NCBI GenBank assembly: GCA_903892635.1
Contig: CAITJH010000006.1
Span: forward strand, 1 to 51,641
Reading direction: 5' to 3'
Length of the DNA: 51,641 nt
Source of the DNA: an uncultured Actinomycetes bacterium
GTDB taxonomy: Bacteria; Actinomycetota; Actinomycetes; S36-B12; UBA5976
The notes beneath the pieces were generated by a model. The model was not told the DNA's origin, made no database searches, and was given only the letters and a program-made list of their open reading frames with translations. Each line of letters starts with the position of its first letter. The stretch's first letter is position 1. Below are positions 42,612 through 50,693 of the stretch, piece by piece. The position numbers and the translations under genes were made by a program.

Positions 42612-43700
42612 TTACAAGCGACGCGAAACTGCTGCTACGCGCTCGTCTGTGGCGGTCAGAGCAACCCGTACGAACTGTTGGCCAGCGGGACCATAAAAGT
42701 CACCAGGAGCCACCAAAATGCCATTATGCGACAGCCAGTTGACAGTTTCGAGGCAGTCTTGGCCGCGAGTAGCCCACAGATAGAGTCCGGCATTTGAGTG
42801 ATGGATCTCAAATCCAGCTCGGGTGAATGCGCTGTGAAGTACGTCACGGCGAGCACGATAAAGGGCCTTTTGCGTCGCTACGTGAGCGTCGTCGCCCAAG
42901 GCTGCGATGGTTGCATGTTGAACTGGTAGTGGCATCAACATGCCTGCATGTTTGCGCAAAGACACAATCGCAGCAATCAGTGCTGCATCGCCGAGAACTG
43001 CTCCAGAACGATAGCCCGCTAAGTTGCTGCGTTTGGACAACGAGTGAACGCTGAGTAATCCTTCGACATTTCCATCACTGACGCGTGGATCAAGAATCGA
43101 AATTGGCTCGGCGTCCCACCCTAATTCGATGTAACACTCGTCGCTGACTACCGGGACACTAAGTTCGCGACCACGCGCAACAACAGCACGCAGTTCGTCG
43201 CTACTCATTACGTAGCCAGTTGGATTGCTCGGCGAATTAGCCCAGATCATCGAAGTGTTACTGGGAATGTCTGTGGGGTCACGATAAGTCACATACGTTG
43301 CACCAGCCATAAGGGCGCCGACTGCATACGTTGGATACGCCAATTCAGGTACAGCGACAACAGAGGTGCTGTTTAATCCCAAAGTGATCGGCAGCCACGC
43401 AACGAGTTCTTTCGAACCAATCAATGGCGAAACCTGAGTGACATCTACATCTGCGTTAAGTATGCGTTTCGCCCAATCGACCCACGCTGTTCGTAACTGT
43501 GGCATTCCGATTGCAGTTGGATAGCCCGGAGCATTCGCATGTTGACGAAGTGCCTCTTGAATGAGCTCAGGCGTGTCATCAACAGGGGTGCCGATCGAGA
43601 GATCGACGATTCCATCTGGATGTGTTGCGGCACGTTCGCCAGCTTCAGCAATGCGGTCCCACGGAAAGTCAGGCAGACCGTGAGCAAGAGGAACTAACAA
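42612..43700 (-). CDS. dapC: succinyldiaminopimelate transaminase DapC
   Basis: A 362-residue PLP-dependent class I/II aminotransferase that makes N-succinyl-LL-diaminopimelate. It has DFPWDRIAEAGERA, SIGTPVDDTPELIQ, ANSPSNPTGYV, and the PLP lysine in SLSKRSNLAGYRSG. The TTG start at 43700 follows the fdxA stop by 3 bp, with AGGAA about 10 nt upstream. The fdx-dapC pairing is conserved in actinobacteria. With dapD and dapE it gives three successive steps of the pathway. Confidence 0.92.
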   Translation of the reverse strand: MLVPLAHGLPDFPWDRIAEAGERAATHPDGIVDLSIGTPVDDTPELIQEALRQHANAPGYPTAIGMPQLRTAWVDWAKRILNADVDVTQVSPLIGSKELVAWLPITLGLNSTSVVAVPELAYPTYAVGALMAGATYVTYRDPTDIPSNTSMIWANSPSNPTGYVMSSDELRAVVARGRELSVPVVSDECYIELGWDAEPISILDPRVSDGNVEGLLSVHSLSKRSNLAGYRSGAVLGDAALIAAIVSLRKHAGMLMPLPVQHATIAALGDDAHVATQKALYRARRDVLHSAFTRAGFEIHHSNAGLYLWATRGQDCLETVNWLSHNGILVAPGDFYGPAGQQFVRVALTATDERVAAVSRRL

Positions 43701-43703
43701 GAA

Positions 43704-44024
43704 CTAGTGTTCCTGTGGTGGCAGAGCGCGGATCCAATCTGGATCGTTGCTGGTTGGGCCAGTCTTGGCAGCGCCGCCAGGTGAGCCAAGAGTCTTGAAG
43801 AAGTCAACGTTCGCTTGCTTGTACTCAGCGAACTCAGCTGGAAGATCATCTTCATAGAAGATGGCTTCGGTTGGGCACACTGGTTCGCAGGCGCCACAGT
43901 CCACACATTCATCCGCTTGGATGTACAACATGCGATCGCCTTCGTAGATGCAATCTACTGGGCACTCTTCAATACAAGCCTTGTCTTTAAGGTCGACACA
44001 AGGCAGTGCGATGACGTAGGTCAT
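43704..44024 (-). CDS. fdxA: 7Fe-8S ferredoxin (FdxA/FdxC type)
   Basis: A 106-residue ferredoxin with two cluster motifs in the first 60 residues: CIEECPVDCIYEG and CVDCGACEPVCPTEA. The spacing fits one 3Fe-4S and one 4Fe-4S cluster. The tail (EYKQANVDFFKTLGSPGGA) is typical of mycobacterial FdxC. GGAG lies 7 nt before the ATG at 44024. It is upstream of dapC and probably an electron donor to several enzymes. Confidence 0.94.
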   Translation of the reverse strand: MTYVIALPCVDLKDKACIEECPVDCIYEGDRMLYIQADECVDCGACEPVCPTEAIFYEDDLPAEFAEYKQANVDFFKTLGSPGGAAKTGPTSNDPDWIRALPPQEH

Positions 44025-44060
44025 GGTGTTCTCCAATACGTGATGGGACTGGTCTTAAGA

Positions 44061-44468
44061 CTAACTGTTAACGGCCGAGTTTGCGTCCGTACGGTCGATA
44101 TTGGCGTGAAAATCGACTGGTCGCAGAACTGGCAAGGCGGCGAACATCGACACTCCGATTGCGCCGAGCAAGACATACGCTGCGGCAAGGCTGTTACTTG
44201 GCAGGGCTAAGTCAGTAGTTCCTGACGCTGAGCCAAGATAAATCGTGGCGGCGATCCATCCCACGGCATAGGTGATGGAAACGATGCGCGCCTGAAAGTG
44301 CCGAGTGAGCCACAGTTGCAGGCTCAAAACTGTGGCCAGCGCCAAGACAATGCCGTAAGGAATTGAGGTGCCGTGAATTCTGAAGTGATCGGCACGCACA
44401 AACGCGGCAAGTATGCCAGCGAGAAAACCAATCGCTAAACCGACAAAGCCTTTGGAGAGTTTAGACAT
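44061..44468 (-). CDS. small membrane protein next to mshB (DUF6113-like)
   Basis: A 135-residue protein with four hydrophobic helices: VGLAIGFLAGILAAFV, YGIVLALATVLSLQLWL, VSITYAVGWIAATIYLG and AAAYVLLGAIGVSMFAALP. The start is ATG at 44468, overlapping the end of mshB by 8 bp. The family name is only a tentative match from its place beside mshB. The function is unknown; a frame extending to 44534 lies inside mshB and is rejected. Confidence 0.68.
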   Translation of the reverse strand: MSKLSKGFVGLAIGFLAGILAAFVRADHFRIHGTSIPYGIVLALATVLSLQLWLTRHFQARIVSITYAVGWIAATIYLGSASGTTDLALPSNSLAAAYVLLGAIGVSMFAALPVLRPVDFHANIDRTDANSAVNS

Positions 44469-45348
44469 CTGAAACACCAGCGAATAAATCAACTTCGTGA
44501 CCTTCGGCATCGCGCTCGCCGGCAGCAGTGCCACGTACTAATCGAAAGTACTCGGTACCCATCACTTGGCTACCCAAGTTATTCGACAACGCAAAGAATC
44601 CGTCTTCGGTACTGATCTGAGTTGCGTGGGCGCGCATAGCGGCCATTTTGTGATCAGCAAAGTCACTGCCATCAATGACAGTTGTGACGTATTCATCTGG
44701 GCATGCAAATGGAATCTCATCAGGGTCTTGAGCAGTGAATGCAGATTCGTCGCCACTTGCCTTCAACATTTCGATTCCAGCGCGCATCACACTGATTGGA
44801 AACGCTGTCCAATAAATTTTCGCGATGTCCCATGGTGCACCTAAGTCAGGCGCGAACGATGGCGCAGCTGCCAATACGGCTGCATACATGGCAACTCGAT
44901 GCGCCTGAATATGGTCGGGATGACCGTAGCCACCGAAGTCGTCGTAAGTGATGAGAACTTGTGGATGTGTTTCGCGAATGATCGCAACAAGGTGCTTTGC
45001 CGCATCGAGCAGGTCGGCATTCCAAAATACATCGGGACGCGCATTCGGCGGTGTGCCCATCATTCCGCTATCACGATAGGCATGTGCCCCACCCAAAATC
45101 CGCCAGTCCGATACTCCAAGCGCTTTCATGGCATCGCGTAACTCGGTGAAGCGGTGATCTGCAAGTTTGTCCTCGCGATCTGCCGCCAAATGAGCTAACT
45201 CCGGAATCAGAATTTCACCCTCGTCACCCAACGTGCAGGTCACAAGTGTGACGTGGGCTCCGCTAGCGGCATATTTCGCCATAGTCGCGCCGCTACCAAT
45301 GGTTTCGTCGTCAGGGTGAGCATGGACGAGTAACAAGCGTTTGGACAT
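44461..45348 (-). CDS. mshB: mycothiol biosynthesis deacetylase MshB
   Basis: A 295-residue zinc deacetylase that removes acetyl from GlcNAc-inositol in mycothiol biosynthesis. The PIG-L/LmbE motif AHPDDE is at residues 10-15 and the second zinc motif HPDH is near 147; the length fits MshB rather than Mca. The ATG at 45348 has TACAGT 6 nt upstream, again a leaderless arrangement. The presence of mycoredoxin elsewhere in the window supports the mycothiol pathway. Confidence 0.92.
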   Translation of the reverse strand: MSKRLLLVHAHPDDETIGSGATMAKYAASGAHVTLVTCTLGDEGEILIPELAHLAADREDKLADHRFTELRDAMKALGVSDWRILGGAHAYRDSGMMGTPPNARPDVFWNADLLDAAKHLVAIIRETHPQVLITYDDFGGYGHPDHIQAHRVAMYAAVLAAAPSFAPDLGAPWDIAKIYWTAFPISVMRAGIEMLKASGDESAFTAQDPDEIPFACPDEYVTTVIDGSDFADHKMAAMRAHATQISTEDGFFALSNNLGSQVMGTEYFRLVRGTAAGERDAEGHEVDLFAGVSDV

Positions 45349-45354
45349 ACCTCA

Positions 45355-45360
45355 ACTGTA
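45355..45360 (-). promoter_or_regulatory. leaderless -10 element of mshB
   Basis: TACAGT on the minus strand lies 6 nt before the ATG at 45346-45348. Confidence 0.55.
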
Positions 45361-45406
45361 CGAGAAGAGTGGGTGTCCCATCACGATCGGTGGCAAGATC
45401 ATCTAT

Positions 45407-47497
45407 GTGAACGAAACATATCCTCGCCAAAAAGCCGCAACTCGTAACTTCCAACTCGGTGCTCCTAGAAGCTTCAGCATTACTGCCGATGGAGCGTACG
45501 CCGTATTTCTCCGATCTGACCATGGTCGTGATGCAGCGAACTCACTTTGGGTCTTTGACGTTGCTCAGAACGTGGAACGAAAGGTCGTCGACCCACGAGA
45601 ACTTCTCGCTAATGAAGACGAGGACCTGCCAGCGGCTGAACGAGCTCGGCGCGAGCGAATGCGCGAGACCACGGCTGGAATTACGTCGTACTCAAGTGAC
45701 AACACCGGACTACGTATCGCATTTGCTTTGAGTGGACAGCTTTTTGTCACCGATCTCGCAAGCGGTGTCACAAATCATCTGGATGTCACAGGGCCAATTA
45801 TTGCGCCGGCAATTTCTCCAGATGGCTCCCATGTTGCTTGGTCCACAAGTGCCAATGTGCATGTCTGCGAATTCGATGGCAGCAACGAGCGAGTACTGAC
45901 CTCAAATAATGACGAACGCATCACTTGGGGACTTGCAGACTTCATCGGTTCAGAAGAACTTGGACGCATGGTCGGTTTCTGGTGGGCACCCACAAGCGAC
46001 AGCATCATTGCAGAAAAGTGCGATGACTCAGCCGTGAACGTGTGGTGGATTAGCGATGCAGCGACACCTCATGTTGAACCTCACGCCCAGCGCTACCCTG
46101 CTGCAGGTACAACCAATGCCACAGTCGAACTTCACAAGCTCGATCTTCATGGAAATACGACGCGCATCGTGTGGGACAACGAGAACTATGAGTACCTCGT
46201 CAGTGTGCGCTGGCAGGCAGATCGACCAGCATTGATCACAGTCGCAAGCCGCGATCAACGAACGTTTGTTACCTACGCACTCGATGGCGTCCAAGTGAAT
46301 GCCATCCAAACACTGCACGATGATGAATTTCTTGAAGTGATTCCTGGTCAACCTCGCTGGGTTGGCGAATCATTGATTAGTGTCCGCGACAATCGTGAAA
46401 CAGATACTCGACAGATATTCTGCAACGAATCGCCTGTCTCGCCTGCTGGGATTCAAGTAATGGCCTTGGTGGATGCAAACGTCACTGGGTATACAGCAAT
46501 TACTACGGCAACTGCAACAGACCGACAGGTGGTTCATATTTCACCTGACGGTGCCGTTGTGGAGCTCTCGCAATCTGGAGTCCACTCCACCACTGCTCCT
46601 GTCACAACCGACAGTGACACACTTCGGGTTGCTGTGGGTTCACAGTTGTCAGACTTCACAAAGTCCTACCAATTGTTGCGCAATGACGAAGTTGTCCACG
46701 AGTTCGATTCGTTTGCAGAAACTCCTCGAGTAGATGTGCGAGTCAACATGTTGACTACAGGTCCGCACACAGTAAACACTGCTGTGCTCTTCCCTGCGGA
46801 TCACATCATGGGTTCACAGAAGCTCCCCGTCATGATGCGCCCATATGGCGGCCCACACGGTGCCATGGTTCTTAACTCCGCACATTATTTTGCCGACGAT
46901 CAATGGTTTGCTGATCAAGGGTTCGTTGTCATCATTGCTGATAATCGCGGTACACCAGGGCGCGGACCCGCATGGGACCACGCAATTTTTCATGACTTTG
47001 TCACACCAGTTCTTGATGACCAAGTGGCAGCGTTACAAGAAGTTGCCAAGCACTACCCCGCCGATGTTGATGTCACTCGCGTTGGAATTACTGGATGGTC
47101 ATTCGGTGGCTATCTTTCGGCTCTTGCAGTACTGGATCGCCCAGAGCATTTCCATGTCGCGGTGGCTGGAGCGCCCGTAACCGAGTGGAAGTGGTACGAC
47201 ACTGCTTATACCGAACGTTACTTAGGTCATCCTGATTCCGAGGCTGACGTCTATCACGCGAACTCACTCATGCATCGAGCAAATGAACTTACTCGACCAC
47301 TGATGTTGATCCATGGACTCTCCGATGACAACGTTGTCGCAGCACATTCGCTCGGACTTTCTGGCGAACTCTTGGCGCATCGAAAGCCTCATACAGTTCT
47401 GCCGCTTTCCGGCGTCACCCACATGACTCCACAAGAAGTTGTAGCTGAAAACTTGATGCTTCTTACCGTGGACTTTTTCACGGAGCACATGCAATAA
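45407..47497 (+). CDS. S9 family prolyl oligopeptidase/dipeptidyl peptidase
   Basis: A 696-residue serine peptidase: an N-terminal seven-bladed propeller (residues 1-460, DPP-IV-like repeats such as FVTDLASGVTNHLDV) and a C-terminal alpha/beta hydrolase. The catalytic serine is in GWSFGGYLSA near residue 563, with Asp in HGLSDDN and His in SGVTHMTP. No signal peptide is seen, so it is probably cytoplasmic, cleaving short peptides. The start GTG at 45407 fits the family N-terminus (YPRQKAATRNFQLG); a longer frame to 45341 overlaps mshB. No ribosome binding site is visible. Confidence 0.88.
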   Translation: MNETYPRQKAATRNFQLGAPRSFSITADGAYAVFLRSDHGRDAANSLWVFDVAQNVERKVVDPRELLANEDEDLPAAERARRERMRETTAGITSYSSDNTGLRIAFALSGQLFVTDLASGVTNHLDVTGPIIAPAISPDGSHVAWSTSANVHVCEFDGSNERVLTSNNDERITWGLADFIGSEELGRMVGFWWAPTSDSIIAEKCDDSAVNVWWISDAATPHVEPHAQRYPAAGTTNATVELHKLDLHGNTTRIVWDNENYEYLVSVRWQADRPALITVASRDQRTFVTYALDGVQVNAIQTLHDDEFLEVIPGQPRWVGESLISVRDNRETDTRQIFCNESPVSPAGIQVMALVDANVTGYTAITTATATDRQVVHISPDGAVVELSQSGVHSTTAPVTTDSDTLRVAVGSQLSDFTKSYQLLRNDEVVHEFDSFAETPRVDVRVNMLTTGPHTVNTAVLFPADHIMGSQKLPVMMRPYGGPHGAMVLNSAHYFADDQWFADQGFVVIIADNRGTPGRGPAWDHAIFHDFVTPVLDDQVAALQEVAKHYPADVDVTRVGITGWSFGGYLSALAVLDRPEHFHVAVAGAPVTEWKWYDTAYTERYLGHPDSEADVYHANSLMHRANELTRPLMLIHGLSDDNVVAAHSLGLSGELLAHRKPHTVLPLSGVTHMTPQEVVAENLMLLTVDFFTEHMQ

Positions 47498-47508
47498 CTG
47501 GTCACATG

Positions 47509-47544
47509 CAAATAGCCGCTACCGATTGAGGTAGCGGCTATTTG
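47509..47544. terminator. bidirectional Rho-independent terminator
   Basis: Perfect 15-bp arms CAAATAGCCGCTACC and GGTAGCGGCTATTTG with a 6-nt loop, between the convergent S9 peptidase and dppF genes. Confidence 0.92.
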
Positions 47545-47554
47545 TTTGAGTGTC

Positions 47555-48589
47555 TTAGTTGCTGGTGAAATCATTACCCGAAGCAGCGCCAGGAGCAATT
47601 CCGATTCGGCGATCTTCAGGGAAGTGACAGGCGATTTGATGACCTGCGGAGATTTCGCGAAGCTGTGGAACTTCAGTACGACAACGATCTGTAGCCTTCC
47701 AGCATCGAGTGCTGAATACGCAACCACTTGGTGGGTTACTTGGACTAGGCAAATCGCCAGTCAAAATAATCCGCTCGCGAGCGCGTTCTTGGTCTGGATC
47801 AGCGATAGGAACTGCAGACAAGAGTGCATGCGTGTACGGGTGCAATGGCGCGGTGTACAACTGGTCGCGAGTCGTGAGTTCCATGATCTTGCCTAGATAC
47901 ATCACTGCAACACGATCTGAAATATGGCGAACCACTGACAAGTCATGTGCAACGAACACATACGCAATGCCAAATTCTTTTTGAATGTCATCCAGCAAAT
48001 TAAGTACCTGCGCTTGAATCGAAACATCAAGAGCTGAAACAGGTTCGTCACAGACAATCAGTTTTGGTTGAAGTGCAATTGCTCGTGCAATTCCAATTCG
48101 TTGACGCTGTCCGCCAGAAAATTCGTTGGGGTAACGGTTGTAGTGCTCTGGATTGAGTCCTACACGTTCCATCAAATTTTGCACGGCTTTCATTACGCCA
48201 CCATCAGGCTTAACGCCTTGGACATCGAATGGTGCACCGATGATCGCACCGACGGTGTGGCGAGGATTCAGCGACGAATATGGGTCTTGGAAAATCATTT
48301 GCATTTCGCGGCGCATCGAAACAAGTTCGCGCTTACCCATTGCAAGTAAATCCTTGCCATCAAATTCAACGCTGCCACCCGTTGGTTCGAGCAACCGAAG
48401 CATGCTGCGGCCTGCTGTTGATTTTCCGCAACCTGATTCACCGACAAGACCCAGCGTTTCGCCTGGGTACACATCAAAAGAAATTCCATCAACAGCACGC
48501 ACATCGCCTACGTGCTTTTTAAAGAAAGCTCCCTTGGTTACCGGAAAGTACTTTTGAAGATCCTTGACTCGCAAGATTGGCGTAGACAT
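47555..48589 (-). CDS. dppF: oligopeptide/dipeptide ABC transporter ATPase, DppF/OppF type
   Basis: A 344-residue ABC ATPase. It has Walker [11 protein letters not shown]-loop [12 protein letters not shown], signature [14 protein letters not shown], Walker [14 protein letters not shown] and switch His in VAHDLSVV. The C-terminal oligo_HPY domain has [14 protein letters not shown] and ACHFPED with Cys residues that may bind a cluster. It pairs with DppD. Its ATG overlaps the dppD stop by one base (TAATG). Confidence 0.95.
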   Translation of the reverse strand: MSTPILRVKDLQKYFPVTKGAFFKKHVGDVRAVDGISFDVYPGETLGLVGESGCGKSTAGRSMLRLLEPTGGSVEFDGKDLLAMGKRELVSMRREMQMIFQDPYSSLNPRHTVGAIIGAPFDVQGVKPDGGVMKAVQNLMERVGLNPEHYNRYPNEFSGGQRQRIGIARAIALQPKLIVCDEPVSALDVSIQAQVLNLLDDIQKEFGIAYVFVAHDLSVVRHISDRVAVMYLGKIMELTTRDQLYTAPLHPYTHALLSAVPIADPDQERARERIILTGDLPSPSNPPSGCVFSTRCWKATDRCRTEVPQLREISAGHQIACHFPEDRRIGIAPGAASGNDFTSN

Positions 48590-49614
48590 TAGTTCACCTT
48601 TCCAATGTTGCGTTCACGTCGAACATCAGCTCGCTGTTCGACACTCATGTGACAACGAGCCGCATGGGTATCAGTAACTGCCAGCAAGTTAGGTCGTTCA
48701 CTCAGGCACAGTCCATCGGCCACTTTGTCCTTGTACGTGCAACGTGGAGCGAAGACACAGCCCTTTGGCAGGTTGATCAAAGACGGCGGTGTTCCTGGAA
48801 TCGGATCAAGTTTGAGTGAAGATGCGTGCATCTGTGGGATGGATGACAACAAACCCCATGTGTAAGGCATCTGCGGCTGGTAGAACAACTCGCGCACTGG
48901 CGACTGTTCAACAGCTTGCCCGCCGTACATCACCATGACGTCATCGGCCATGTCGGCCACAACGCCAAGATCGTGAGTGATAAGCACGATTGCTGTACCG
49001 AACTCTTTTTGAAGGTCGCGAAGTAGTTCAAGAATTTGTGCCTGCACCGTGACATCGAGAGCCGTTGTGGGTTCGTCAGCAATCAAAAGATCTGGGCTGT
49101 TAATCAATGCCATTGCGATCATGACTCGCTGACGCATGCCACCTGAGAGCTGGTGTGGATATTCGTCCATTCGCTGTTTGGCTGAAGCAATACCAACTCG
49201 ATCAAGCATCGTTTCAACACGGGCATTGGCTTCGTCGTCGCTCACTTTTTCATGAACTTGAACTGCCTCAACCAATTGCTGGCCGATTGTGTAAAACGGA
49301 TGTAATGCGCTCAGTGGATCTTGGAAGATCATCGCCATTTGCAGGCCACGAAGTTTGCGAACTTCTTCAGGATCCAAGCCAACTAGCTCTTGTCCAGCGA
49401 AATGAACCTCGCCAGTGACCTTTGCATTGTTTCCACGAATCAATCCCATGACCGCCAGGCTCGACACGCTCTTGCCCGAGCCTGACTCGCCAACGATCGC
49501 TAAGGTTTCGCCACGCTTGACTGAATAAGACACCTTATCGACGGCGTGCACGACGCCATCCTCGGTTGCAAACTCAACCGACAAATCGCGCACGGAAAGT
49601 ACTACATCGCTCAT
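48589..49614 (-). CDS. dppD: oligopeptide/dipeptide ABC transporter ATPase, DppD/OppD type
   Basis: A 341-residue ABC ATPase with Walker [13 protein letters not shown]-loop [12 protein letters not shown], signature [14 protein letters not shown], Walker [14 protein letters not shown] and [11 protein letters not shown]. The C-terminal oligo_HPY domain is [14 protein letters not shown]. It works with DppF to power peptide import. The start overlaps the dppB stop (ATGA). Confidence 0.95.
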   Translation of the reverse strand: MSDVVLSVRDLSVEFATEDGVVHAVDKVSYSVKRGETLAIVGESGSGKSVSSLAVMGLIRGNNAKVTGEVHFAGQELVGLDPEEVRKLRGLQMAMIFQDPLSALHPFYTIGQQLVEAVQVHEKVSDDEANARVETMLDRVGIASAKQRMDEYPHQLSGGMRQRVMIAMALINSPDLLIADEPTTALDVTVQAQILELLRDLQKEFGTAIVLITHDLGVVADMADDVMVMYGGQAVEQSPVRELFYQPQMPYTWGLLSSIPQMHASSLKLDPIPGTPPSLINLPKGCVFAPRCTYKDKVADGLCLSERPNLLAVTDTHAARCHMSVEQRADVRRERNIGKVN

Positions 49615-50600
49615 GACAGTCTCACTCGTGGGTCAATCGCAGCGTAGAGAACATCCACCACGATGTTGGCAACGATGATGAAGGTAGCTGCAACAAGTGT
49701 TGTCGCAGTAATCGTTGGCAAGTCATATTCCTTAACGGCATCGATAGCAAGGCGACCTAAGCCCGGAAGGCTGAAAATATATTCAGTAATAACTGCGCCA
49801 CCGAGAAGTCCAGCAAGGTCCATGCCAGCCGACGTCACGATAGGCGTCAGTCCTGCACGGAATGCATGCTTGCGCACAACTCGGTTCTCTGGAAGACCTT
49901 TAGCGCGTGCGGTACGAATGTAATCTTCACTCATCGTTTCAAGCATTTGAGAACGAGTAAGACGTGTGTAATAAGCCGCATACAAAATTGCCAGCGAGAT
50001 CCACGGCAAAATCATGGTCTGTAGGAATTGAATTGGATTCACGGTTGGTGATACATAGTCGGGGTACGGCAAGAAATTCCATCGCACAATGACGAACAAC
50101 AACATCATTAGACCGATGAGGAATACCGGCAACGAATAGCCCACGAGTGTGATTCCCATGATTGTGCGATCTTGCCACTTACCTTTTCGGTTAGCGGCAT
50201 AGATACCCGAAGCGATACCAAACACCATCCACAGAATGAATGATCCAAGCGCCAAGTAAATGGTCGCAGGAAGTGCTTGCTTGATCATGACGGTGACTTC
50301 TTCACCATTCTTGAACGAGTAACCCAAGCACGGGGTGTGGCAATCAAAAGTTTGGGTGCCCGAACCATATGTACGGCCAACAAAGATGCCTTTGATCCAT
50401 TCAACGTATTGAACGGGCAACGGCTTATCGAGACCCAGTCGGATTCGGTTTGCCTCAATGATTTGAGGTGAACAAGATTTTCCGCAAGTCAACCGAGCAG
50501 GGTCGGTTGGAACTGCGTTGAACAACAAGAAGGTCACGATACTGAGCAATAACAGCATGAAAATCATCAGCATGATTCTGCGGATGATGTACGGAAACAT
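49611..50600 (-). CDS. dppB: oligopeptide/dipeptide ABC transporter permease DppB
   Basis: A 329-residue binding-protein-dependent permease. It has an N-terminal helix (IIRRIMLMIFMLLLLSIVTFLL), a periplasmic loop with a Cys pair (CGKSC), about five further helices, and the EAA-like coupling loop EDYIRTARAKGLPENRVVRKHAFR. The C-terminus is typical ([15 protein letters not shown]). No DppC follows directly; dppD does. The ribosome binding site (GAAGG) is 12 nt away, which is long. Confidence 0.94.
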   Translation of the reverse strand: MFPYIIRRIMLMIFMLLLLSIVTFLLFNAVPTDPARLTCGKSCSPQIIEANRIRLGLDKPLPVQYVEWIKGIFVGRTYGSGTQTFDCHTPCLGYSFKNGEEVTVMIKQALPATIYLALGSFILWMVFGIASGIYAANRKGKWQDRTIMGITLVGYSLPVFLIGLMMLLFVIVRWNFLPYPDYVSPTVNPIQFLQTMILPWISLAILYAAYYTRLTRSQMLETMSEDYIRTARAKGLPENRVVRKHAFRAGLTPIVTSAGMDLAGLLGGAVITEYIFSLPGLGRLAIDAVKEYDLPTITATTLVAATFIIVANIVVDVLYAAIDPRVRLS

Positions 50601-50646
50601 TTGCTAGGTCACCTTCTTTAAGTTCGAGTATTTCGGTAGAGCCAGA

Positions 50647-50678
50647 GTGTGGGGCGGACAGATTTGCCCGCCCCACAC
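50647..50678 (-). other. GC-rich intercistronic hairpin between dppA and dppB
   Basis: GTGTGGGGCGG (50647-50657) and CCGCCCCACAC (50668-50678) pair over 11 bp with a 10-nt loop. No T run follows on the minus strand, so it is a stability or processing hairpin rather than a standard terminator. It would favour high DppA relative to DppB. Confidence 0.6.
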
Positions 50679-50693
50679 ATCATGCAGCTGTTA

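Noticed and set aside
45341-45406. S9 peptidase starting at 45341
   Set aside because: The extension overlaps the mshB start codon and its promoter, and the family N-terminus begins only at the GTG at 45407.
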